From Dichetophora obliterata (taxonomy: Eukaryota > Arthropoda > Insecta > Diptera > Sciomyzidae), in the NCBI GenBank assembly GCA_963920525.1, contig OY986437.1, positions 33,185,563 through 33,249,562 on the forward strand: a stretch of DNA of 64,000 bases. The letters are read 5' to 3'. This document shows, piece by piece, positions 34,406 through 44,699 of the stretch. Numbering within the stretch: position 1 is the first letter of the stretch; each line of letters starts with the position of its first letter. The notes under the pieces were generated by a model. It did no database searches. It saw nothing but the letters and a program-made list of their open reading frames with translations, and was not told the origin of the DNA. A program made the position numbers and the translations under genes.

Positions 34406-36149
34406 GGTAATGTTTTACATACTATTTAAATTTTCAGGAAATCATGTTTTACATTTTGTTTTTGTATATATATGTGCGAAGTTAGTTCATTCTCATAAGT
34501 TGGAAACGAAAAGTGATAGTTTCTAAAAATATTTTAAATATTATTTTACGTTAAGTACAATTTTGCATAATAATTAAATATAGCAGGTTTACATAAAAGT
34601 TACAGAATTTAAAGAAAAATAACAACTATTTATAGTTCACAAGCAACTACTGGTGATAGATAGCAGTATCAATAATAATTGAACTTCAAATGAGATCTTA
34701 AAAAAACAAATAGTAACAATAAAATATGAAATGGTTTATAAGAAACCTAAAAATTGTATAAAACTACCAAGAAATTTCAAGAATTTTAAAGAAATGCTAA
34801 GAAATATGAAGGATATACAAGTTAATAAAAAAAAGAAATAAAAAAGCAATAAAGGTTAACCTATTTTCGCAAGGTTATAGTCGCTGTTGTTCATTTGTAT
34901 CTTCTGAAGATAGTCAAAGAGCGAAATTCTGTGTGTTTTAAAATACTGAGGCCATGACCTTGCCTGCTTACTTCGGACACATTGGGTCTCTAGTCTCCAC
35001 TCGATTGACGCTTTTTTCCACTTCGACGTATAGTGATAGATTCATGTTTGAGCCAGTGTTATAAACCTAATGTTTAAGGTTTTATATGATTTTAAACTTG
35101 TTTGAATAAACTCTACCAAATCATGTGACGTTAGGTTTAGGTTAAGGCTTATCCGGATGCCTCCTGACGGAAACTCACATAGACCTAGTCTAGTCCATAG
35201 TGGTGCGGGTTACGAGGAAAGGAACCTTTGTGCTTAGTTGAAGTCTCTAAAGATTTGCGTTGAGTTCGCAAGTCTTAGGAAGGATTCCAGAGATACTTTG
35301 GTTACATCCTTTTTTGTAAAAAAATGTTGCTGTGTTTTTAAACCGAGTTTAAACATCCAATTTTGGTGAGTTAAGCTCGGTTTAATTTGACAAGACTTTA
35401 AACACGTACTGCAAAACTGGCCCTTAGTAAGTTTAAGCAAACGAAAAAAAATACACATAAAAGTTTTTTAAAGCAGTAATATGGCTGCAGTCAAAAATAA
35501 AGAGATGTGCGTTGTAGGAGAAACCATTCCTGCTTTAAGTCGTTTGACTTCCCAGCAAAACAAGAGACTATTCATTTACTATAGTTAAAGATAAAACCAA
35601 ATATACACAACTGGTTGAGTACAGCTGCAAAAAAAGAGGAAAAAAAGAATAAAAATTAATAAAAATATTAACAGCTTTACATTTTTTTGAACTAAAATTT
35701 AATTTTTTCTTCTCGTGGCTACCCCATACTGAAAACTTTATGACTGTTATTTATAAAATTATTGCTCACACTAATAAATTGCCCGAAAAAAGACATGTTT
35801 TCCAAACTTTAAATACGCATTACTTCGGTAAAAAAAAGATAAATTAACATTTTTTTCTTTTACTTACTTATTTTTGTTACATGTTTTTAAATGTTTTTTA
35901 AGACTGCATACTAAGATTTTGCAAAAATTTGGAGAAATTTAACCCACGGCAGAGAAAAACATTCGGAACCCCTCTTTCAAGCCCACGAAAATAAAATTTG
36001 AACATTGTACTTTCCAAAAAAGATCATTGGAACATTTTATTTTTCAGTTAGGCATTCATTTTGGGTAGAAAGCACAAGTATTATTTTAAAGAAATACGCT
36101 TCTGGAAAACGCTGCCTTGAGCTTAAAGGTCGCCTTTTTCAAAAAACCT
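34406..36149. other. No gene recognised; possible LINE 3' remnant at 35133-35230
   Basis: Mostly featureless AT-rich sequence. On the minus strand 35230-35133 reads through TAGACTAGGTCTATGTGAGT to CTTAACCTAAACC. This loosely resembles the 3' ends of the LINE copies at 37132 and 52194, but the match is weak. Confidence 0.3.
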
Positions 36150-36813
36150 GGGCTCTCATCACGTATGACGAGAATCGTTTGATGACATCGTTTCAACGAT
36201 ACTTTAACATCACGTAACCTTTAATTTTATGTATCGTCCAAACGATATCGTTTTGCTTGCTTCATGTATGACAAACAACTGTCAAATGGTATCGTCGAAA
36301 CGATTGCTTGACACGATAGCAAATTTGATATCGTTTGGCTATTTTTGTATTTGGAAATAATAATAAAAATAATTTTTAAATCTTTTGGGCGCTTGTCTGT
36401 TAAAGTGTTCCTTAATTTGAAAGTGATAGAATCGTTTGCACTGTGTTTGAGACGTAGTTGTGGCCCAGCTGTGGATGTTCATCAATAAAATGAAGCAATA
36501 TTTTCATTTACGTAGGTGTCGCTGCCGATTAATATATTTTCAAAACATTATCATCACAATAATTAATTAAATATTCTTACATTTTTCCTTAAATTTTCAC
36601 GTTTGAAGCAAACAAATCCAAAAACCAATTAAACATAAAAGTAAATGTCACTTTTGGCACTGAATATATGTTTTGCAGAGGCTTTCAAACTGTAGAAAAC
36701 TCAACGATAGACGAGACGATAGCGATGGAGTTATATGAAGCAAACTAAAAACGATATCGTCGGATAGTATCGTTCAAACGATAGTCGTTTTAAAAGTTAC
36801 GTGATTAGAGCCC
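36150..36813. mobile_element. CGATATCG-rich MITE, copy 1
   Basis: GGGCTCTCATCACGTATGAC at 36150 is matched by the inverse of GGGCTCTAATCACGTAAC at 36813. The interior repeats GTATCGT...AAACGATA(T)CG many times in both orientations, for example near 36190, 36232, 36287, 36322, 36754 and 36770. The copy at 41871-43009 shares ends and interior. No ORF belongs to it and the insertion duplication is not clear. Confidence 0.7.
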
Positions 36814-36867
36814 TGAAAAAGTTCTCAAAATTCTGACAAAAAAATAAAGTTTACGCCCTAGTGGACA

Positions 36868-37065
36868 TGTGTACAATAGGTGCTCCAGGATCTTCACCGC
36901 GCCTGGTTCCCTGCACTTCCTGCAGTTATCATTCATTCGTCGTTGTGATGCCCAGCTTCCTCACGTGTGCTGCCGCCATGCAGTGCCCAGTGAGGATACC
37001 CACTAATGTCCTGTAAGCTCTGCGTGGGCATGCCAAGATGAACAGAGTTCGTTTTTCGCATTGCG
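36868..37065 (-). pseudogene. LINE ORF2 C-terminal fragment (zinc-knuckle region)
   Basis: Minus-strand translation in shifting frames gives GTHCMAAAHVRKLGI-like text (from GGGCACTGCATGGCGGCAGC), followed by CRKCREPGAVKILEHLLYTC and PLGR. This is the LGIxxxxxCRxC...EHxLxxCP pattern at the C-terminus of RNase-H-bearing LINE polyproteins of the R1/LOA/I group. It is short and frameshifted, and lies just downstream of the larger minus-strand LINE copy at 37132-37920 in that element's orientation. Confidence 0.55.
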
Positions 37066-37131
37066 CATTATACACTAGGGCGTATCAATCAATTTCGATC
37101 GTATTCTAAGAGGTCTCGAAAGTTGCAAGGA

Positions 37132-37920
37132 GTTGTTAGGTTAGATTAGGGTGGCGGCTAGTCTAAAGGCTGGTCAACATAGACCATATACTTGGTCCGT
37201 TGTGATAACACAGAGGATCTACTCCTCCACTCTTGTTCTCGTAGGCACTGTCGTGGAACCAACCAGTACTATTAAAAAATAGTCGTAGATGCTTAACGTG
37301 TTCCTTCTCAAGATCCCTGAGATCGTAAAAAAGAGGCTTCCTAAATGCTTATCTCTTCAGCGGGATAGAGCAGGGCATGAACAGAGGAGATGCGATACCG
37401 TATTTTCCTCTTTCTCATTCCCGCAATTCCTGCAGAACATACGCATGAAGCCCCATTCGAAAGGCATGCCTATAAGACAGTGCCTTGTTATAACGCCTAT
37501 CAGAATGGAGAGATCTTTCCTTGCCTTTTGAATGAGCTTCCTCGTGCGTTTTTCAACGTAACTGAGCCACAACTGTTTTGCTGTGTTGGAGTTGGTGCTA
37601 TGATTCCACCTGAGATTAGCCATTTCTGTGGTATGTTGCTGTAGATCCAGTTTGCACGACGCAAGTGGTGTGTCTAATGCTTCCATGTCAGGCAGCAATG
37701 TTGCCGTTGTACCTTCTATACTAGATAGATGTAGAAGTTATCGGCCATCTTATTAAGAGACCAGCGTCATTTAAGGGCTGTTGGTGATGCTAGGATCACA
37801 CCTTAAAGATATTTTGTTGCTGCTTGGCTGTCCATAAAAATGTAGGTATCTCTGGTTGATATCTCACCATAGCTTAGACATTCTACAGCTCTATAAATGG
37901 CTCTGGTATCCCAAAAAGCA
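37132..37920 (-). pseudogene. LOA/R1-type LINE, 5'-truncated 3' part with RNase H and zinc knuckle
   Basis: Read on the minus strand, 37920-37760 encodes degenerate RNase H sequence including YIFMDSQAATKYL, where DSQAA is the RNase H motif. Then 37698-37357 is open for 113 codons. This includes RWNHSTNSNTAKQLWLSYVE, KARKDLSILIGVITRHCLIG and CRNCG...HLLCSCPALSR, the C-terminal cysteine-histidine motif. A 3'UTR with CAACGGACCAAGTATATGGT follows, ending near 37132 in CTAATCTAACCTAAC, a pentamer-like tail. The element is cut at its 5' side and carries stops. The 52194-52690 copy is clearly the same family. Confidence 0.8.
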
Positions 37921-38000
37921 ACAAAAAGATTTTTATCCTACAATAGCAACAAAAAGATTTTTATCCTACAATAGCAACAAAAAGATTTTTATCCAACATA
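37917..38000 (+). repeat. 28-bp minisatellite, three units
   Basis: AGCAACAAAAAGATTTTTAT plus CCTACAAT starts at 37917, 37945 and 37973, an exact 28-bp period. The third unit diverges at its end. It abuts the 5' edge of the truncated minus-strand LINE copy. Confidence 0.9.
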
Positions 38001-38234
38001 TTGGAGTTGAGCTGTAAGTTCTAAATGTTAATTTTAAAATGTAAATACTGTTAAAGTTTCAGGAAAAAATAATTTTTTAACACTTGCTTGTTTTGCTTAT
38101 TGTGTTTCATGTTTATTTGTGAATAGTTGTGAAATATTCAAGTGAATTGCAAAAAAATAATAAAGTAAGTAAGTAACTGCAACAAATTTTTTTCAATAAA
38201 TAAAAAAATTCAATTTCAAACAAAAAATCAATAA

Positions 38235-38370
38235 TAGGTAGGCTAGGCTAGGTTAGGTTAGATTGGGCTAGGTTAGGTTACATTGGGTCAGGTAGGTTAG
38301 GTTAGGTTAGGTTAGGTAAGGTTAGGTTACGGTGGTGGGAGGTCTTTAGACCAGCCCACTTAGACCATTT
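38235..38370 (-). repeat. Extremely truncated LINE 3' end with (TTAGG)n-type tail
   Basis: 38326-38370 on the minus strand reads through GGTCTAAGTGGGCTGGTCTA to ACCTCCCACCACCG. This matches the last bases of the LINE copies at 37132 and 52194, which have GGTCTATG(T)(G)GGCCAG then CCGCCACC. Beyond it lies about 90 bp of imperfect (TAACC)n, which is (GGTTA)n on the plus strand. The insertion therefore retained only about 45 bp of element plus the tail. Confidence 0.75.
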
Positions 38371-39850
38371 TATTGGTATTCATTCAAATTTTCCAAAACT
38401 CAAAAGTAGAACACATTTAAGATATGAAAGATTATGTGTTAAATAGGCTGTTAATACACACATATTTGTGGAATTTGTAAAAGTTTTGCTACTTTGATGA
38501 CGTCACGTTGTATGGGAGATTAGCGTTTTGATGGGAGTTTTTTACGATTTGGCCAAATTTCCAACTCAAAGTGAATTTTAGTATTTCTAGCATTTGTGCA
38601 CAATTTTAATTCATTAAATTAATAAATGTGGAATTTTTAATAGACTTAACCGTTTTCATATAGTTACTTTGTATGAGAGGTAGGCATGGTTTTCATCCGA
38701 TTTGGACAAATTTCAACTATATGGTGAACTTTTGCGATCAAATCTCATGAGCAACATTTCAAGTGATTACATTAATTTTTGCGGCGTATTCAGAGATTTT
38801 CCGATTTGATAAATTCACTTTGTACGGGAGGTAGGCGTGGTTTTCACCCGATTTTGCTCATTCTCGAACTTGATGTTCATTTTTTGAATATAAGCACATT
38901 AACCAAATTTAAATGTGATAGTTTTAACATTTAGTCTGTACCATGGGGCACTCAGCGCCTCAGACAAACCTTAAATGTAAATAAAAGTACTGGAAAATTA
39001 AATAAATTCATAAAAACTAATACCATTCAGAACGATATGTGTATGTATATGTGAGATATTGACTCCATATCGGTTGCATTTTGTTATCTGACCAAATTTA
39101 ATGACCCTAAAATGCACAAAAGAAGTCATGAAGAAGAAGAAGAAGGTGGAGGATTACCTGAGGACGATGCAGGACCATCGACATGAATCACAAACGAAAG
39201 TACTGCGGCGCAAATAGATAATAATCTATAATTCTGTGTTCATAAGTAATAATCGCTTAAGTCGACTTAAGACAGAACTGAGTTCTTGATGTAGATGTAG
39301 CTTTATAAACACACAAAATCTGGAGCTTCTAGCAAGACCCTAGTCAAAGTTATGACACAAAAACAAAGGACCCTTTCATATATCTTATACGACGATTGAA
39401 AACTTTGAAGCAAGATTTCTCGAAACTTTGAAATTAGACTAAAGCTGTTGTCGCTTATCGACACAGAATTTTTGTTTTAATTTTTTCATTTGGTTCCGTT
39501 TTATTTTTCATTAAATTCTTTAATCAATAAAATTTATTCAAATAAAGTAAACCATTACAAAAAACATAAGTTTACATGTAAATTCTATGCAAATAAAATA
39601 AAAACATTAAAAAAAAATCGTGAAGTTATTGACTTTTTTGTTGAAATTCATTGAAATATAGAAAGTTAAAATTGCGGCTGTAATCGTTTCGACAGGCAGA
39701 CAGACATTCGGACAAACAGACAGATGGAAAGGACGAAATCGACTCAGGAGGTGATGCAGATCATGAATATATATATCCTTCTATACCTGCCAAGCCTCCC
39801 TATCAGCGTTACTAACGGAATGACATAGTTAACATGAGATATAGTAGTAG
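38370..39850 (-). repeat. Dispersed repeat, inverted copy of 44055-44690 and 16900-17060
   Basis: 38370-38915 is about 90% similar in reverse orientation to 44055-44585: GTTGTATGGGAGATTAGCG, TTACTTTGTATGAGAGGTAG and CACTTTGTACGGGAGGTAGG all have inverted partners. 39672-39850 is the inverse of 16900-17055, including GACAGGCAGACAGAC against GTCTGTCTGTCC. Together they show one family of over 1 kb. The middle part (38915-39670) has no partner in this window. Confidence 0.65.
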
Positions 39851-39859
39851 GCGTGTTGG

Positions 39860-41560
39860 TATGAAAAAATATCTAATGTACTTCTTTAATTCTATAATTC
39901 TTCTAATGTTCTTGTATTAAATTAACTGCTCTTAACTTGCGTTCATTGCGGAACCTCGAAAAAACCATACAAGCAGTGAAAATATCAAAAATCATGTGCA
40001 ATAGGCCGCACAGTGGTCAAAAAGGTAGTTTTTTTTTAAGAAAACTCTGTAACTTTTGACACAATTGAGATATTCGAAAATTTTTTTTTACCTGATTTTG
40101 ATTTTTTTTTGTAAAAATTTAAAATTATCATAAAGTTTTCTAAAAAAATCGTGTAAATTACAATCTGCAAAAGACATCTGGTTTTTTCGTCATAACTCCA
40201 AGACCATACATCCTGCAAGGACGATTTAAACACCAACATTTTTGTAATTACTATACTCACATGACTGCTTTCTTAAAAATTAAATTATTTTTAAATAATT
40301 TTAACTTCAATTTCAAGTACTAATTTCACTTCTGATGAAATATTTTTCGTTTTTTTTATTTTTTTCATCATAACATGACGATTTAAACACAAAAATGTTT
40401 GTTAAACCTAACCTACTGGACTGCATCCTTGGAAAAAATTTTAAAATAATATTTTATTTTCATATGTCTCTTTTGGTGATTTTTTTTTTAGTTTTTCGAC
40501 ATAAAATTTGTCAAAAAATCCAAACTACACATTGGACAATGACAATTCATGCATTGAAATTATCACCGTAACATTGTCCTTAAGGTGGTTTATGTCTTCA
40601 TCCAAATGCGTTTTGCTCTATCTCTTCTAGTTTAGGAGTTATAGAACACTTTTTGAAAAATTATCATAAAATTAACATTAAGGAGAAATTAACATAATTC
40701 ACTAAATGGCAAATATTGGCAGCTGCTTTTTTCATAAATAAAATAAGACATTCTAATCTTTTAATAGACACCAACGAACCTGCTGCGGCAAGGAAATAAA
40801 GAAATTAGAGTTAGAATTTTTTTTACTCTTAAACATACTAAAGATATGTGAATATTTTAAAAATAAATCGTATTATTATAAATGCTTTTCTTTCGAACTA
40901 AAAACAAATATACATTTATTGTTATTAAAAAAAAACAATGAAAGAAGTTTAAATATAAGATTTATACTGAATTTAATTTAAAACTTAAATTGGACAATTT
41001 TAAAATGCAAAAAATGCATGACTTTTGAAGTTTATTAAAAAAAACTGTACATTTTCTTTTTAATCTGTGAACGGATTATTTATACTTGATCATTTCTCTC
41101 ACGAATTCTTTTCTAAGAAATTAACATTTTTGAAGTTGAAAAACAGACTTTTTTCCGAAAATAAACCATAGTGGGCCGTATCGATTACAACTTTTTTCAA
41201 ATTTCACATTCTAAGAGGTCTCAAAAATTAGGAAAGAAAAAGGATGTTTTTCTCTCCCGCAAGGACAATGTTGTTTTTTGAGAAAAACAGTAAAAACTAA
41301 CGATCTTAAAATGCTTTAATTTTTGAAAGAAAAACTACATATATCTCTAACAAAAAGTATAGACTATTACTAACAATATCTTGCTAAACACGATGCCACT
41401 CTCAATTTGTGCCCACAGTGACCTGTATGAAGAATAATCGAATCTAGAGGTACACTCGAGAAAGCACAGAGCTTACAGTTTTTATCCGATTATCTAAGTT
41501 TTGGTGGTATTGATTAAAGTGTTAACGTTTTCCTTAATTTTTTTTTTAATCCCTAAGGCG
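39860..41560. other. No gene recognised; diverged repeat phrases
   Basis: AT-rich DNA. TTCTAAGAGGTCTC(A/G)AAA preceded by GG(C/G)CGTATC occurs both here (near 41180-41225) and at 37079-37125, so a short dispersed repeat is shared. No TIRs could be paired. Confidence 0.3.
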
Positions 41561-41870
41561 GGTAGTATGTCGCAAACGAGTCCCAAGGATTGATTGACGC
41601 TCATTATCGTGGTAACATCGACTCAAATTTGCTTTCAGCTTCACAACATGCTTACAGAAAAGGTAGGTCTGTAGAAATGGGCCTGCACTCCCTGGTAGTC
41701 CTTATAGAAAACTCCTTTCTTCGCAAGGAATAGAATGTTCTTCCGGGGGCAATCATTAGCGCACTCATTAAACTTCGGGTGGATGAGTCACTTTGTGCAC
41801 TGATAATCAACCTGCTGACCGGCAGAGTCGTCAGTGCATCTCTAAATGGCTCAAAGATCAGTGTTCTCAT

Positions 41871-43009
41871 CATGTATGACGAGAATCGTTTGATGATATC
41901 GTTTAAACCAGCGATGCCCATTAAAATTATTTAAAGAGTGTAAAAGCAATAGCAACAACAATAAGCAACAACATCAAAAATATTTTTAAATCTGGATGCA
42001 ATGAGGAATTACCAATAACACAAGTGGTGGCAGAGTCCGCGAAAGCGTACTTATATATACACTGTAAAAATAATGAATCAAGTAACTCCAAATGTTTCAT
42101 TTTTTTGCTAGTCAGAATCTACCCAGATCTACCCAGCTTTTACCGCGTGGAAGTTTTCGGATATCCCTTTTTTATTTATTGTTTTTTAGTTTTTATTTTT
42201 TTGTTTCTATTTTTTACTTTCTTTTTTACGTTTTTCTTTTGTGAATTTTTTATTATTATGCATTTTTTTCATTTTTTATTTTTATAATAATTTTTATTTG
42301 TTTTAACCTTAATTTTTTATATGTTTTATTATCTTACTGTTTTATTATTAACTAAACTGTTATATTATTAAGATTAAAATATTTTTAATCTCTTATTATC
42401 TATGAAAAAATAGGCAAACTACCAGTGTTTCGAAAAATTTTTCTTGCCTTTTTTCAAGGGCATAATAACCCCTATAAAAATACTTTATTCTGATGCAATA
42501 TAAAAAAGTACCAACTTGCAAACATTCACTAACTTTTCTCAATGTGTATTCACAATTGAGAAATACAAAGCACAACGAAAAATATAAAGAATACGACGCG
42601 TGCTGTTAACGTCTACAATGCGAATGCCAAAAACAGTGCAAAACATCCGCGATCGATGGTGCCAAAGAACAAAAACAACAACTTGCAAACGCAGAACAGC
42701 TATCGTTTAAGAAGCGAGGTTGAAATTCCAAACTGAGTTCGGCGAATTACAACAATCATGAAAATATTGAAGTTGTTGTAAAAGAGTGGAAAGAGTTAGG
42801 CACTGGGCATCGCTGGCTTAAACGATACTTTAACATCACGTAACCTCTAATTTTATGTATCGTCTAAGCGATATCGTTTTGCTTGCTTCATGTATGGCAA
42901 ACAAATGTCAAATGATATCGTCGAAACGATTGCTTGGCGCGTTAGTATTTGAATATGAGATAGTATCGTTTAAACGATTGTCATTTTAAACGTTACGTGA
43001 TTAGATCCC
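41871..43009. mobile_element. CGATATCG-rich MITE, copy 2, inside the LINE and itself split by a hAT
   Basis: The left end TTCTCATCATGTATGACGAG (from about 41874) and the right end TTACGTGATTAGATCCC (ending 43009) match copy 1 at 36150-36813. So do interior segments such as GATACTTTAACATCACGTAA and GCTTGCTTCATGTATG. Removing the nested hAT (41909-42815) leaves about 225 bp. It separates the two halves of the reverse-transcriptase pseudogene, so it inserted after the LINE. Confidence 0.75.
41909..42815. mobile_element. Non-autonomous hAT element (hAT E)
   Basis: CAGCGATGCCCA at 41909 is matched by TGGGCATCGCTG ending at 42815. The flanking octamers GTTTAAAC (41901-41908) and GCTTAAAC (42816-42823) match at 7 of 8 positions. 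Inside is T-rich sequence and no recognisable transposase; the 87-codon frame at 42024-42287 is hydrophobic low-complexity and probably chance. It is the innermost of three nested elements. Confidence 0.82.
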
Positions 43010-43718
43010 AGGAGATTTCTCCACTCCTCAGGGGGGTGTTCTATCACCTTTACTATGGAACTTGGTAGTCAATGAACTACTGAGGAATATAGAAAAGATG
43101 GGCTGCAAGGTGATTGCCTATGCGGATGATTCAATCAACTATTGCTCAATCTTTACCTCAATAGTTGGGTCAAAAGTTGTGGACGGGGGTAAGTCCCCAA
43201 AAATCTGAACTAATCTCCGAGGAAATATTAAATTCCTCTCATTTATGAAATGAGTGGCACTCAGCTACATTTTGTGCAAAAGTCAAAATATTTGGTAGTT
43301 GTTTTAGATAGAAAATTAATCTGGAAACCGAATATTATTGAGGGAACTAGGAAAGACAATGTTTCTTTATATGACTGTAAGAAAGCTAAAGGTAAAACGT
43401 GGGGACTTACCCCGAATATTGTACGTTGAATTTATATAGCTATAGCTATAGTGAGGTCAATCTGGCTATTCTGGCAGCACTCAAAACACAGTCTAATTGC
43501 AAATTGCTAGGGAAATTACAAAGGACTTCGACCGTAGCTTGTCCAGTGCTGGATCTTAGCTTGACCTCCACTTAAGATCTCTAGAAAAATGGACCTTCGA
43601 TCGCCAGTTGAGATAAAGCTGAATCTTTACTTCAGCTTCAAGGTCCTTTTCTAAGCGATCTCCGACCCAAAACAAAACGAGCTTTACTCTTTTTCTCATT
43701 TTTTCTATTATTATGGAA

Positions 43719-44033
43719 GCCTCGATAGTCTAGTGGTAGCGCGCTAGACTGCCGCTCAGGTTTCCGGGGTTCGAATCCTGGCCGTGCCATGGTCCCGTGC
43801 TATAACCTTTCTTTTCTTATTCCTAATCAAATGAACTTTAAAATAAATCAATTTGTGGCGAAATGTTGTGGCTGGTGGTGGTAGGAAAAATTTGTGGAGA
43901 GGAACGCTTAGTAACTTGATTTGGCTGAGGCCAAGGCATAATACTTGCTTCAGATTTAATATCAAATGTTTCTACAGCTTCTGCCATATTAAGAACATCC
44001 TACATAAAATGAGCTCTTGATTACTTCCTTCTT
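43719..44033 (+). mobile_element. tRNA-derived SINE, copy 1
   Basis: The head GCCTCGATAGTCTAGTGGTA matches a tRNA 5' part with A box, and GGGGTTCGAATCC (B box, to 43778) follows with a good T-arm stem. The acceptor halves do not pair, so it is not a tRNA gene. The body contains GGTGGTGGTAGGAAA, TTTGTGGAGAG and AGTAACTTGATTTG, ending CTTGATTACTT(C/T)CTT. The copy at 51484-51797 is similar along its entire length. RNA polymerase III transcription and LINE-driven mobility are family knowledge. Confidence 0.85.
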
Positions 44034-44054
44034 CCATTCTGTGGTAGCACAACC

Positions 44055-44690
44055 GACCAATGTGCTAATAAATATGCTAATATTCAAAGAATGAAGATCA
44101 AGTTCGAGAATGAGCAAAATCGGGTGAAAACCACGCCTTCCTCCCGTACAAAGTGAATTTATCAAATTGGAAAATCTCTGAAAATGCCGCAAAAATTAAT
44201 GTAATGACTTGAAATGTTGCTCATAAGCTTTGGTCGCAAAAGTTCACAAATCGGATAAAAACCACGCCTACCTCTCATACAAAGTAGCTATATGAAAACC
44301 GTTAAGTCTCTTAAAATTCCACATATATTAATTTAATGAATTAAAACTGTGCACAAATGCTAAGAATACTAAAATTCACTTTGTGTTAGAAATTTGGCCA
44401 AATCGTACAAAAACTTCCATCAAAACGACAATCTCCCATACAAAGTGACGTCATCGAAGTAGCATAACTTTTACAAATTCCACAAATATGTGTGTATTAA
44501 CAGCCAATTCAATACATAATCTTCCATATTTCAAATGAGTTTTACTTTTGAGTTTTGGAAAATTTGAATGAATACCAACCCCATCGTCGTAACAACCTAG
44601 TGACGTCATCAATCTTTCAAAACTTGCATAACTTAGAATATAGCGTGGGGGTGGGCATTTTTACTTCGATCCAGTCGAAGGTAATTGCTT
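44055..44690 (+). repeat. Dispersed repeat with periodic CTCCC(A/G)TACAAAGTGA
   Basis: Same family as 16800-17660 and, inverted, 38370-38915. CCTCCCGTACAAAGTGA near 44143, CCTCTCATACAAAGTAG near 44273 and CTCCCATACAAAGTGACGTC near 44433 recur at roughly 130-160-bp spacing. The end near 44645 (GCGTGGGGGTGGGCAT) resembles 17653 (GCCGTGGGGGTATAT). Confidence 0.65.
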
Positions 44691-44699
44691 AATAGTTTT

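Larger units (their letters stand above)
41600..43620 (+). pseudogene. LOA/R1-type LINE reverse transcriptase, degenerate and interrupted
   Basis: 41630-41870 translates as SASQHAYRKGRSVEMGLHSL, a stop, then ALIKLRVDESLCALIINLLT and GRVVSASLNGSKISV, the reverse-transcriptase fingers/palm region. After an insertion (41871-43009) it resumes at 43010 with STPQGGVLSPLLWNLVVNEL followed by VIAYADDS, where YADD is the catalytic motif. Near 43270-43430 comes SKYLVVVLDRKLIWKPNIIE with KKAKGKTWGLTPNIVR, the thumb region. Several stops and frameshifts show it is dead. The downstream end fades near 43620. Confidence 0.8.

Noticed and set aside
37289..37644. Plus-strand frames of 80 and 84 codons
   Set aside because: They are antisense to the LINE ORF end at 37357-37698, which has the cysteine-histidine motif.
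43719..43790. tRNA gene
   Set aside because: The A and B boxes and T-arm are good, but the acceptor halves (GCCTCGA and CCGTGCC) do not pair, and the same module heads a SINE at 51484.
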